Below, piece after piece: positions 16,260-23,477 of a stretch of 32,961 bases of DNA. The notes beneath the pieces are model-generated. The model ran no database searches. It was not told where the DNA came from and was given only the letters and a program-made list of their open reading frames with translations. Within the stretch, counting starts at the first letter, position 1; each line of letters opens with the position of its first letter. Source of the DNA: Paracoccaceae bacterium (GTDB lineage: Bacteria; Pseudomonadota; Alphaproteobacteria; Rhodobacterales; Rhodobacteraceae). The position numbers and the translations under genes are program-made. Location of the stretch: NCBI GenBank assembly GCA_024763335.1, contig JANTFS010000007.1:1-32961 (forward strand), given 5' to 3'.

Positions 16260-17846
16260 CTAGTAGCCGATGGCCGCTCCGTCCTTGCGCGGGTCGGAGG
16301 CGCCTTCCAGAACCCCGGTGTCGTGGTGAATCCGGATCGCCTGGGCACCGCCGATCGGTTCCTCGGGCACGCTCACCTGATGGCCCATCTCGGCAAGCTG
16401 CGCGCGCACGGCATCGGAATATCCCCGCTCCACCTTCATGTTGCCGGCGTCACTGAAACTGCGCGGCGCGTCGATGGCTGCCTGCGGGTCGAGCCCATAG
16501 TCGACGATGTTGGTCAGGAAACGCGCGTGGCCGTTGGGTTGGTAGGCCCCGCCCATCACGCCGAAGGGCATGGTGACACGGCCGTTCTCGCGCAACATGC
16601 CCGGAATGATCGTGTGCATCGGCCGTTTGCCGCCGCCGGCCTCATTCGGGTGGCCGGCCTCCAGCGTGAACCCCGCGCCGCGGTTCTGGAACAGGATGCC
16701 GAATTTGTCGGAGGCAAGGCCGGAGCCGAAGGAATGGAAGATCGAATAGATCAGCGAGACAGCCATGCCGTCGCGGTCAACCACGGTGAGATAGATCGTT
16801 TCCTTGTGCACGGCCTCGGTCAGCGGTTCGGCGGCCGGCATGGCGCGGGCCGGATCGATCAACGCGGCGAGCGCGTCGGCCGTTTCGGGCGCAAGCATGT
16901 GATCGAGGCGGGTTGTGTAATCGCCGTCGGCGATAAACCGGTTGCGGGCATCGTAGGCCAGTTTGGCGGCCTCGGCCTCGAGATGCGCCCGTTCCGCCCC
17001 GAAGGGATCAAGGCTCGCCAGATCGAACCGGGCCAGGATGTTGGCCATCAAGATCGCCGTCGCGCCCTGGCCGTTGGGCGGATGCTCAACAAGGTCAACA
17101 CCCTTGTAGGTGCCTGAAATCGGTGCAGTCCATGTGGCTTGCGTGGCGGCGAAATCATCGAGCGTGTGGCTGCCGCCCAGGGCCTGGAGCGCGGCCACCA
17201 TGTCTTCGGCGACCTCGCCTTCATAGAACCCTGCGCGCCCCTTGGCGGCGATCCGGCGCAGAACGTCGGCCTGCTCGGGCGCGCGAAAATTGGTGCCTGG
17301 CAGGGGCGATTGCCCGCCGGGCAGGTAGACCTCGCGCGCATGGCCCGAAAGAAGCGCATTGCGCGCGGCAATCTGCCAATCGAAGGAAACCCGAGGGGCC
17401 ACCGGCACGCCCTCTTCGGCATAGCGAATCGCCGGAGCGAGAACGCGGTCGAGCCCGAGTTGGCCATGGGCTTCGGACAGTCGGCAGAAGGCGTCGACGG
17501 CGCCCGGCACGGTCACCGCGGCGGCATCCCGGACCGGCATTGCAGTGTGCCCGGCCGCGCGCAATTGCCCGGCGTCGAGCCCCTGTGGCGCACGGCCGGA
17601 GCCGTTGAGCGCCAAGATCTCGTCATCGCCGGCCGTCTTGAGAAGAACGAAACAATCGCCTCCGAGACCGGTCATCTGCGGTTCGCAGATATTGAGAACC
17701 ATGGCGGCTCCGATCGCGGCATCGACGGCGTTGCCGCCCGCTTCCATCAACGTAACGGCAGTATGGGCCGCGAGCGGGTGCGAGGTGGCACACATTCCGT
17801 TGCTGGCAAACACGGGCGAGCGGCCCGGCAGGTGATAATCGCGCAT
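16260..17846 (-). CDS. Gamma-glutamyltransferase family protein (YwrD-like)
   Basis: The 528-residue protein is a gamma-glutamyltranspeptidase-fold Ntn hydrolase that would self-cleave before Thr350 (KETIYLTVVDRDG). Other signatures are GGNAVDAAIGAAMVLNICEP, GLGGDCF and PPNGQGATAI. In classical GGT the nucleophile motif is TTH; here it is TIY, as in the YwrD-like branch, whose members act on glutathione or other gamma-glutamyl compounds with uncertain physiology. No signal peptide is seen, so it may be cytoplasmic. I chose the ATG at 17846, preceded by GGGAGA; the frame is open for another 82 codons but that part looks non-coding. Upstream hairpins are noted separately. Confidence 0.88.
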   Translation of the reverse strand: MRDYHLPGRSPVFASNGMCATSHPLAAHTAVTLMEAGGNAVDAAIGAAMVLNICEPQMTGLGGDCFVLLKTAGDDEILALNGSGRAPQGLDAGQLRAAGHTAMPVRDAAAVTVPGAVDAFCRLSEAHGQLGLDRVLAPAIRYAEEGVPVAPRVSFDWQIAARNALLSGHAREVYLPGGQSPLPGTNFRAPEQADVLRRIAAKGRAGFYEGEVAEDMVAALQALGGSHTLDDFAATQATWTAPISGTYKGVDLVEHPPNGQGATAILMANILARFDLASLDPFGAERAHLEAEAAKLAYDARNRFIADGDYTTRLDHMLAPETADALAALIDPARAMPAAEPLTEAVHKETIYLTVVDRDGMAVSLIYSIFHSFGSGLASDKFGILFQNRGAGFTLEAGHPNEAGGGKRPMHTIIPGMLRENGRVTMPFGVMGGAYQPNGHARFLTNIVDYGLDPQAAIDAPRSFSDAGNMKVERGYSDAVRAQLAEMGHQVSVPEEPIGGAQAIRIHHDTGVLEGASDPRKDGAAIGY

Positions 17847-17911
17847 TTTGGTCTCCCTTGACCGGGGCAAGTTACGCCAAAGCGCGATGAATGCAATGCG
17901 AAGAAGCTGAA

Positions 17912-17981
17912 CCTCGGTGCCGCGCACTGGGTGGGGGCTGTTAGACACGGCACCGAGGGAAGCCTGTGCAGCTACCCCTCG
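17912..17981. repeat. Overlapping, mutually exclusive inverted repeats upstream of the GGT gene
   Basis: CCTCGGTGCCG (17912-17922) and CGGCACCGAGG (17948-17958) form a perfect 11-bp stem around a 25-nt loop that is C-rich on the minus strand. A second perfect 6-bp pairing (17954-17959 with 17976-17981) uses five of the same bases, so the two stems cannot form together. They lie 66-135 nt upstream of the GGT start in a 242-nt gap with no credible ORF. No T tract follows on either strand, so a simple terminator is unlikely. A structured leader or a small RNA is possible. Confidence 0.45.
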
Positions 17982-18088
17982 AATATCGCGACTCAATCCG
18001 CCAAGGGTTCGGTCGCAATCGGACATTTTCGGGGCAATTGTGCCGATCATGTCGGTCGCCACCTGAAATCGCAGGGTTTTGTCCGGCC

Positions 18089-18598
18089 TCACTGCACCTG
18101 AGGGAGGACGGCGAGCGGAATTTCGAAGCGCAGTTCGTTACGGTCACCGTCGCGGCGGTAGCGGAGGTCTTGCGTCAGCGCGCGGATCAGGAACCAGCCG
18201 AAGCCGCCCTCGGGCAGGTTGTCGACCGATACGTCAAGCGCTTGCGGCTGGCCGCCCGGCGCACCGCCACCCGGCATGGGGTGACCCTCGTCGCGAATCA
18301 TGAACGTGAGCTTTGACCGATGCCGGCGCATCGAGAGCTCGATCAGGCCGCTGGCATGCCCGGCATAGGAATGCTCGACGACATTGTTCAAAGCCTCCGC
18401 GAGGACAATTTCGACGGCGCCGGCGTGCTCTTGCGAAACGTCCATCTTTTGCAGCGCTTCATTCGCCTGGCTCAAAGCCTCGCGCACCGACACCGGATCG
18501 CCCGGGATCAGCAGGCGCAGCCCGTTGTCCCCATCCCACAGGGCCGCCAAGTGGTGATCGCCGTTTGGGCCCATGAGCTCGAAGCGCCTATCCAGCAT
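18089..18598 (-). CDS. rbaW: RsbW-like anti-sigma factor/serine kinase (RbaW-like)
   Basis: This 169-residue protein has a GHKL ATPase fold: the N box VLAEALNNVVEHS (Glu68, Asn71, Asn72), the G1 box RDEGHPMP (Asp103) and the G2 region EGGFGWFLI (~130-138). RsbW-type kinases phosphorylate an STAS antagonist and bind a sigma factor when the antagonist is phosphorylated. The adjacent STAS gene, overlapping by 11 nt, makes this a partner-switching pair. In Rhodobacter capsulatus RbaV/RbaW affect gene transfer agent production and stationary-phase survival, and this pair is likely orthologous; the symbol is by that inference. No PP2C phosphatase or sigma gene lies in the window. Confidence 0.8.
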   Translation of the reverse strand: MLDRRFELMGPNGDHHLAALWDGDNGLRLLIPGDPVSVREALSQANEALQKMDVSQEHAGAVEIVLAEALNNVVEHSYAGHASGLIELSMRRHRSKLTFMIRDEGHPMPGGGAPGGQPQALDVSVDNLPEGGFGWFLIRALTQDLRYRRDGDRNELRFEIPLAVLPQVQ

Positions 18599-18932
18599 TC
18601 CGCATTCCAAGGCCGAGATCGGCGACATCGGGATGAATCGTGAAGATCGTGTCCATTCGGGTGAGCTGGAAAACCTTCTCGACATTCATCGTCAAGCCCG
18701 CCAGCTCCAGTTTCCGCCCCTCGCCGATCTGTTTCATGGCCGCAACCACGGCGCCGAGGCCGGAACTGTCAAGAAAGGTGACACGAGAAAGATCGAGCAC
18801 CACCCGCATCGGGCCGCCTTCGGTGGCCTCGCGCATTTGATCCTTGAACTGGATCGCGACGACTGCGTCGATCCGCGGCTCCTCGACCGTGATCAGCCTT
18901 GTGTCGCCAAAATCCTGACAGTCGAACTCCAT
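18588..18932 (-). CDS. rbaV: STAS-domain anti-sigma factor antagonist (RbaV-like)
   Basis: The 114-residue protein is a single STAS domain with the phosphorylation motif VTFLDSSGLGAVV (likely phosphoserine 56). It corresponds to RsbV/SpoIIAA: unphosphorylated it would bind the RsbW-like kinase encoded immediately downstream and free that protein's target. GGAAA is seven bases before the ATG at 18932; the frame is open further but the domain starts here. The last 11 nt overlap the next gene, which begins inside this gene's final codons, so expression of the two is coupled and their ratio fixed. The divergent msrC group shares the 5' region. Confidence 0.85.
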   Translation of the reverse strand: MEFDCQDFGDTRLITVEEPRIDAVVAIQFKDQMREATEGGPMRVVLDLSRVTFLDSSGLGAVVAAMKQIGEGRKLELAGLTMNVEKVFQLTRMDTIFTIHPDVADLGLGMRNAG

Positions 18933-18981
18933 CGCTATTTTCCTTTGCCGCAATCTCGTTATGCGGGAAGCTAACCTCCGA

Positions 18982-19002
18982 GCGTTACCATTCGGTAAGC
19001 GC
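18982..19002. repeat. Palindrome in the rbaV/msrC intergenic region
   Basis: GCGTTACC-ATT-CGGTAAGCGC reads as TTACC/GGTAA perfectly paired around four bases, with GCG/CGC arms separated by one bulged base. It lies about 50 nt upstream of the rbaV start and 30 nt upstream of the msrC leader ORF, a fitting place for an operator serving either direction. The spacing (N6) does not fit a CtrA box. Confidence 0.35.
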
Positions 19003-19032
19003 CAACCGGGACTGGTGAGAGGAGAAGCGCGT

Positions 19033-19095
19033 ATGCGGCAAGTTCTTGGCTCCGAGCGCATTGCGGTGACGACATTGGCGGGTGCGCAGACATGA
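19033..19095 (+). CDS. Candidate 20-codon leader ORF upstream of msrC
   Basis: An ATG preceded by GGAG at eight bases opens a 20-codon frame (MRQVLGSERIAVTTLAGAQT). Its TGA overlaps the msrC ATG (ATGA). msrC itself lacks a good Shine-Dalgarno, so translation of this leader may deliver ribosomes to it. The peptide has no attenuation-like run of one amino acid. It may instead be a chance frame; translation has not been shown. Confidence 0.35.
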   Translation: MRQVLGSERIAVTTLAGAQT

Positions 19096-19544
19096 TCGAC
19101 TATCCTGCGCTCGCAGACCGGGTGGGCGCGCTCTGCGCCGGCGAAACCGACCCTGTCGCCCTGATGGCGACGGTGGTCTGCGAGGTGCACCATTCCGATG
19201 CGAGGTTCGATTGGACCGGGTTCTATCGGGTGGTTGCGCCGGGTCTTCTCAAGATCGGCCCCTACCAGGGCGGGCACGGCTGCCTGACGATCCCGTTCGA
19301 GCGGGGCGTTTGCGGTGCGGCGGCGCGCTCCGGGGAGGCCCAGATCGTCGATGATGTCGATGCCTTTCCCGGACATATTGCCTGCGCGACGTCCACGCGC
19401 TCAGAACTTGTGCTGCCGGTGTGGAACGGGGCGGGTGAACTGATCGCGGTCTTCGACCTGGACAGTGACCAGCCGGCGGCCTTTACCGAGGCGGATGCAC
19501 GGGCACTGGGGGATATTCTGCGCGAGGTGTTTTCCGGATGCTGA
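19092..19544 (+). CDS. msrC: Free methionine-(R)-sulfoxide reductase (GAF domain)
   Basis: The 150-residue GAF protein carries the diagnostic features of fRMsr: the GPYQG motif, then Cys64, Cys74 and Cys98 within CLTIPFERGVCG and FPGHIAC. The 10- and 24-residue spacings equal those of the E. coli enzyme (Cys84, Cys94, Cys118). It reduces free Met-R-sulfoxide with thioredoxin in the cytoplasm, protecting against oxidants. Its ATG overlaps the stop of a possible leader ORF and its 3' end overlaps the GFA gene by 7 nt, so it heads a plus-strand operon that runs into the LysE gene. Confidence 0.92.
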   Translation: MIDYPALADRVGALCAGETDPVALMATVVCEVHHSDARFDWTGFYRVVAPGLLKIGPYQGGHGCLTIPFERGVCGAAARSGEAQIVDDVDAFPGHIACATSTRSELVLPVWNGAGELIAVFDLDSDQPAAFTEADARALGDILREVFSGC

Positions 19545-19918
19545 AAGGATCCTGCCTGTGCGGAGACGTTCGGTTCACCGTCACCGGTGCGCCGTTCGAT
19601 CCGGCTGCGTGCCATTGCAACCAGTGCCGAAAGATGTCGGGACACGTCTGGGCGGCGGCAATCGTGCGCGAGGCCGACATCGAGATAGTCGGTGAGGTGC
19701 GCTGGTATGAGGCCACGCCCCGGGCGCGTCGCGGGTTCTGTCCACGCTGCGGTTCATCGCTGTTCTGGCAGGAACAAGGCTCGGGCAACATGGACTTCGC
19801 GCTGGGCGCGGTGGATGGACCGACGGGGTTGCATCTGGCCCGGCACATCTTCATCGAAAGCAAGGGCGACTATTACGACATTCCAGACAGCGAACCGGGA
19901 CAGGAGGGGGAAAGTTGA
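19538..19918 (+). CDS. GFA family protein
   Basis: This 126-residue protein has the zinc-binding pattern of the GFA (Gfa-like, formerly 'glutathione-dependent formaldehyde-activating') family: Cys6 and Cys8 (SCLCGDVRF), Cys25, Cys27 and Cys30 (CHCNQCRKMSG), and Cys68 and Cys71 (CPRCGSS). The reaction of most members is unknown; a role with glutathione adducts is only presumed from the founding member. The start lies inside msrC (7-nt overlap) and its TGA overlaps the TTG of the LysE gene, so all three are coupled. Confidence 0.9.
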   Translation: MLKGSCLCGDVRFTVTGAPFDPAACHCNQCRKMSGHVWAAAIVREADIEIVGEVRWYEATPRARRGFCPRCGSSLFWQEQGSGNMDFALGAVDGPTGLHLARHIFIESKGDYYDIPDSEPGQEGES

Positions 19919-20526
19919 TCGTTGGGCTTGAACTCTGGACCATCGCGAGCTTTCTGGGTGCCGGAATTTTGCTCAACTTCACACCGGGCGCAGACGTGAT
20001 GTTTGCCTCGGCAAGCGGGCTGTCAGGCGGCCCGCGAGCGGGTGTTGCCGCAGCCTTCGGGGTGGCGCTCGGCGGGGTGTTTCACACCCTTCTCGCAGCG
20101 GCCGGGCTCGCCACTCTGCTGGTCGCGTCCCCCGCGGCCTATGATGCTGTGCGCTGGCTCGGCGCCGGCTATCTGCTGGTTCTCGCGGTGAAAAGCTGGC
20201 GGGCGGGGCGGGCCGACCTCGTCGATGGTAGCCGGGCGCTGGGGCGCGCCGTGCGCCGTGGGTTCGTCACCAATGCGCTGAACCCGAAGGTGGCGCTTTT
20301 CGTGCTGGCCTTCCTGCCGCAATTCACCAATCCCGACACGGGCTTGGTATGGCAGCAGATTCTCGTGCTCGGGCTGATGTTCTCGGGCACCGGGTTTCTC
20401 GTCACCGCCGGTTATGGCGCCTTGGCGGGCGTGGCGGGTCAGGCGCTGGGGAGCGCTACGGGTTGGATGGGCAAGCTCGCCGCCATTGTTTTCGGGGCGC
20501 TGGCCGTGCGGCTGGTCATCGAGTGA
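19915..20526 (+). CDS. LysE/RhtB family exporter
   Basis: The 203-residue membrane protein has about six hydrophobic segments and the LysE-family signature LNFTPGADVMF near residues 20-30, with RRGFVTNALNPKVALF in the middle. Such proteins export amino acids or related metabolites; the substrate is unknown. The start is a TTG with a strong GGAGGGGG Shine-Dalgarno, overlapping the GFA stop (TTGA); no ATG fits the first helix. It is the last of three overlapping genes after msrC and GFA; the pseudouridine synthase gene follows 67 nt later. Confidence 0.88.
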   Translation: MIVGLELWTIASFLGAGILLNFTPGADVMFASASGLSGGPRAGVAAAFGVALGGVFHTLLAAAGLATLLVASPAAYDAVRWLGAGYLLVLAVKSWRAGRADLVDGSRALGRAVRRGFVTNALNPKVALFVLAFLPQFTNPDTGLVWQQILVLGLMFSGTGFLVTAGYGALAGVAGQALGSATGWMGKLAAIVFGALAVRLVIE

Positions 20527-20593
20527 GGCTTGGCGTGCGGTCCCGAGGTCGGCGGGGCTTGCAGGTGAGCGCGCGGTTTGCGACACGGGCGGC

Positions 20594-21241
20594 ATGAGTG
20601 ACGACTATGCCCCGCCAACTGACCCTCTGAAGATCATTCACCAGGATCACGAGCTTCTGGTGGTGGACAAGCCTGCCGGCCTGTTGAGCGTGCCGGGCAA
20701 GGGCGAGCACCTGTCGGATTGCCTGCTCGCGCGGGCACAGGCCGTCTTTCCCGACGCGTTGCTCGTGCACCGGCTGGACCGCGACACCTCGGGGGTGATG
20801 ATCTTCGCCATGTCGCGGCACGCCCAGCGCCACCTCGGGCTGCAATTCGAGCGCCGACAGGTCAAGAAAGCCTATGTCGCGCGGGTCTGGGAGCAGGTGG
20901 CGGAGAAAACCGGCACGGTGGATTTGCCGCTGATCGTCGATTGGCCCAACCGGCCATTGCAGCATGTGAATTTCGAGACTGGCAAACCGGCGCAGACCGA
21001 CTGGCGGGTGATGCGATATGAAGAGGGCACAACACGCGTGCGGCTCTTTCCACACACCGGCCGTTCACACCAGCTGCGCGTGCACATGAAGGAGATCGGC
21101 CACCCGATCCTGGGCGATCCCTTCTATGCCGAGGGTGCGGCGCGCGGGTTTCCCCGCATGATGCTGCACGCCGAGAGCCTGAGGTTGCGCCATCCCGATG
21201 GCGGCAAGGGGATGATCTTCAAGTCGAAAGTGCCGTTTTAA
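20594..21241 (+). CDS. RluA-family pseudouridine synthase
   Basis: The 215-residue enzyme has the catalytic HRLDRDTSG motif with Asp62, LFPHTGRSHQLRVHM and HPILGDPFYA, all diagnostic of the RluA family. It lacks an S4 domain, and its length is close to E. coli RluA (219 residues), which modifies 23S rRNA U746 and tRNA U32; that specificity is likely but unproven. I used the ATG at 20594, where similarity begins, although the frame continues upstream. Its last 23 nt overlap the 3' end of the convergent HAD gene. Confidence 0.9.
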   Translation: MSDDYAPPTDPLKIIHQDHELLVVDKPAGLLSVPGKGEHLSDCLLARAQAVFPDALLVHRLDRDTSGVMIFAMSRHAQRHLGLQFERRQVKKAYVARVWEQVAEKTGTVDLPLIVDWPNRPLQHVNFETGKPAQTDWRVMRYEEGTTRVRLFPHTGRSHQLRVHMKEIGHPILGDPFYAEGAARGFPRMMLHAESLRLRHPDGGKGMIFKSKVPF

Positions 21242-21851
21242 TCGCCCCGACCAGCTCACCGGGTTCGGTGACGACATTGGCCGGATGTGCCGCGACAAGA
21301 GCCGTGGTTGCGGCATAGCCCCATGTCACCGAGAGCGCGGGAATGCCCACCTTCTGAGCCGCATGGACGTCGCGCTCTTCATCGCCGATGGCGACAGCCC
21401 GGCACGCCTTGGTCCGGCTGATCGCACGGCGCAGGTGGCGGGCCTTGCCGAACACCGACGCGCCGGTATCGAAATGGTCGACATATCGCGTGAGCTCGGG
21501 CCCGAGGATGGCCCGGATGTTGGCCTCGCTGTTGGATGACACAACGGCGATCGAGATACCTTCCGAAGTCAGCGCCTTGAACAGCTCCGGGACGAAGGCA
21601 AAAGGCGAGATGCGGTCGATATCGCGCTCCATCGCCGCGCGCATCGTCCGCGCGATCGCCGGCAACCTCCAGCGCGAAACGCCGAGATAGCCCATGATCT
21701 CGCGAGAGGATCGGTGGCGCAGCATTTCTCGCTCTTGGCTGTCGACCTCGCGAAACCGATGCCGCCGCGCTGCTTCGTTCACGGTGTCGAAGAACCACGC
21801 GGCGCTGTCGGCGATGGTGCCGTCGAAATCGAAGATGGCGAGACGGGTCAT
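21219..21851 (-). CDS. HAD-superfamily phosphatase (phosphoglycolate phosphatase-like)
   Basis: This is a 210-residue HAD hydrolase with motif I FDFDGTIAD (Asp8, Asp10), motif II VVSSN near residue 105 and motif IV IGDEERDV near residue 176, plus a helical C1 cap inserted after motif I. Members dephosphorylate small phosphorylated metabolites such as 2-phosphoglycolate; this substrate is not identified. It begins six bases after the aldehyde dehydrogenase stop, so the two genes are probably cotranscribed. Its 3' end runs 23 nt into the convergent rluA-type gene, an unusually long tail overlap. Confidence 0.88.
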   Translation of the reverse strand: MTRLAIFDFDGTIADSAAWFFDTVNEAARRHRFREVDSQEREMLRHRSSREIMGYLGVSRWRLPAIARTMRAAMERDIDRISPFAFVPELFKALTSEGISIAVVSSNSEANIRAILGPELTRYVDHFDTGASVFGKARHLRRAISRTKACRAVAIGDEERDVHAAQKVGIPALSVTWGYAATTALVAAHPANVVTEPGELVGAIKTALST

Positions 21852-21857
21852 CTTGGA

Positions 21858-23297
21858 TCAGCCGTTCGACCAGCCGCCGATTGCTTTCACCTCGAGGAAA
21901 TCCTCGATGCCAAACTCGCCCCCCTCACGGCCATTGCCCGATTGTTTCATGCCGCCGAAAGGTGAGCCGAAGCTGCGCGACTGGCCGTTCATCTCGACCA
22001 TGCCGGAACGCACCTTGAGCGCCACGCGATTGGCGCGGGCACCATCCTGGGTCTGCACGTAATTGGTGAGGCCATAGACCGTGTCGTTGGTGATCGCGAT
22101 GGCCTCTTCCTCGGTATCGAACGGGATAATCGAGAGCACCGGCCCAAAGATCTCTTCGCGCGCGATGGTCATGTCGTTGGTCACGTCGGCAAAGACGGTG
22201 GGCTTGACGTAGTAGCCGCGGTTGAAGCCCTCTGGCAGGCCAGTGCCGCCGGCGACGAGGCGGGCGCCTTCGTCGATGCCCTTCTGGATCAGGCCCTGGA
22301 TCTTGTCCCACTGGGTCTTGTTCACGACAGGGCCGATGTGGCGGCCCTCCTCGTGCGGGTCGCCTATGGCGATCTTGCTGGCCATCGCGGCGGCTTCTTC
22401 CACCGCGGCGTCGTAGATCTCGCGCTGCACCAGCATCCGGCTCGGCGCGTTACAGCTCTGGCCGGTGTTCTGCATCATGTGGATCACGCCACGCTTCACA
22501 GCCTTCTCGTCGGCGTCGGCGAAGATGATGTTGGCGCCCTTGCCGCCAAGCTCAAGATGCACCCGCTTGAGCGTGTCGGCCGCGTTCTTCGAGATCGCGA
22601 TGCCGGCGCGGGTGGAGCCGGTGAAGCTCACCATGTCGACGTCCAGATGGCCCGTCAGCGCCGTTCCCGCGCCCATCCCATTACCGTTGACGAGGTTGAA
22701 CACACCGGGCGGGAAGCCGGCCTCATGCATCATCTCGGCAAAAAGCATGGCGTCGAGCGGGCTTTCTTCGGAGGGTTTGAGCACCATCGTGCAGCCCGCG
22801 ACAGCGGCGGCAACCACCTTCAACGTGATCTGGTTCATCGGCCAGTTCCATGGCGTGATGAGCCCCGCGACGCCCACCGGTTCGTAGACGATCCGGTCAT
22901 TCGGCGCGCGGTCGGAGAGGGGGCGGATGAACTCGAACTCCCTCGCCGCGGCGATGAATTCCTTGATGTGGAAGGTGCCGGCGCCGACCTGGTTGTTGCG
23001 GCTCATGTCGATCGGTGCGCCCATGGCGAGCGTCATCGCCTGAGCCATCTCCTCGGAGCGGGCGAGGTAGATGTCGAGGAGTTTTTCCACGAGGGCAAGC
23101 CGCTCGGCGGGGGGCGTTTCCATCCAGGCGGGGAAGGCAGCCTTGGCTGCGGCCACGGCCTTGTCGATGTCGGCGTTGCTGCCGAGAGAAATCACGGCGA
23201 CGGCTTCTTCGGTCGACGGATCAATGACCGGCAGATCATTGGGCGCCTCCGGCGCCACCCACGCACCGTCGATATAGAACTCACGCTTCTCGATCAT
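21858..23297 (-). CDS. NAD(P)+-dependent aldehyde dehydrogenase
   Basis: This is a complete 479-residue aldehyde dehydrogenase. Catalytic residues are Asn151 (TPWNWP), Glu249 (LELGGK) and Cys282 (NTGQSCNAPSR); Lys174 (LKPSE) and the FTGSTRAG segment bind the coenzyme. It oxidises an aldehyde to the acid; the substrate cannot be told from sequence. GGGAGA precedes the ATG. The HAD hydrolase gene follows after six bases. The 180-nt gap upstream is shared with the divergent peroxiredoxin gene. Confidence 0.93.
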   Translation of the reverse strand: MIEKREFYIDGAWVAPEAPNDLPVIDPSTEEAVAVISLGSNADIDKAVAAAKAAFPAWMETPPAERLALVEKLLDIYLARSEEMAQAMTLAMGAPIDMSRNNQVGAGTFHIKEFIAAAREFEFIRPLSDRAPNDRIVYEPVGVAGLITPWNWPMNQITLKVVAAAVAGCTMVLKPSEESPLDAMLFAEMMHEAGFPPGVFNLVNGNGMGAGTALTGHLDVDMVSFTGSTRAGIAISKNAADTLKRVHLELGGKGANIIFADADEKAVKRGVIHMMQNTGQSCNAPSRMLVQREIYDAAVEEAAAMASKIAIGDPHEEGRHIGPVVNKTQWDKIQGLIQKGIDEGARLVAGGTGLPEGFNRGYYVKPTVFADVTNDMTIAREEIFGPVLSIIPFDTEEEAIAITNDTVYGLTNYVQTQDGARANRVALKVRSGMVEMNGQSRSFGSPFGGMKQSGNGREGGEFGIEDFLEVKAIGGWSNG

Positions 23298-23414
23298 CTC
23301 TGTCTCCCATTCGGATTTGCCGCAACTGTGTCACCGCTCACAGGGAAGGACAAGCGGCGCTGCGACATGCAGTCGCGGTATGCGATACGGGGGGCGGTGC
23401 GGCAATTCAAGGGC

Positions 23415-23444
23415 TTCACAGGCGTGATTTAGAATTTATCTAAA
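23415..23444 (+). promoter_or_regulatory. Peroxiredoxin promoter with an Irr-box-like operator
   Basis: TTCACA (23415-23420) and TATCTA (23437-23442) are separated by 16 nt and look like -35 and -10 elements. Overlapping the -10 is the 17-bp palindrome TTTAGAATTTATCTAAA (23428-23444), with perfect TTTAGA/TCTAAA arms. It differs at one position from the iron-control element TTTAGAA-N3-TTCTAAA bound by the alphaproteobacterial heme/iron regulator Irr. A site on the -10 would suit repression. The Irr assignment is by motif only. Confidence 0.55.
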
Positions 23445-23477
23445 CCTCCGACAGATACCCGACCACAGGAGGCACCC

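Noticed and set aside
17928-17950. tmRNA- or SRP-RNA-like bases (GGGGGCTGTTAGACA) upstream of the GGT gene
   Set aside because: The resemblance to a tmRNA 5' end is short; the T-arm, the CCA end and a tag-coding region are missing, and no SRP tetraloop is present.
17847-18092. An 82-codon N-terminal extension of the GGT protein
   Set aside because: The frame is open, but the ATG at 17846 has a good Shine-Dalgarno and family similarity begins there; the extension resembles no domain and covers the hairpin region.
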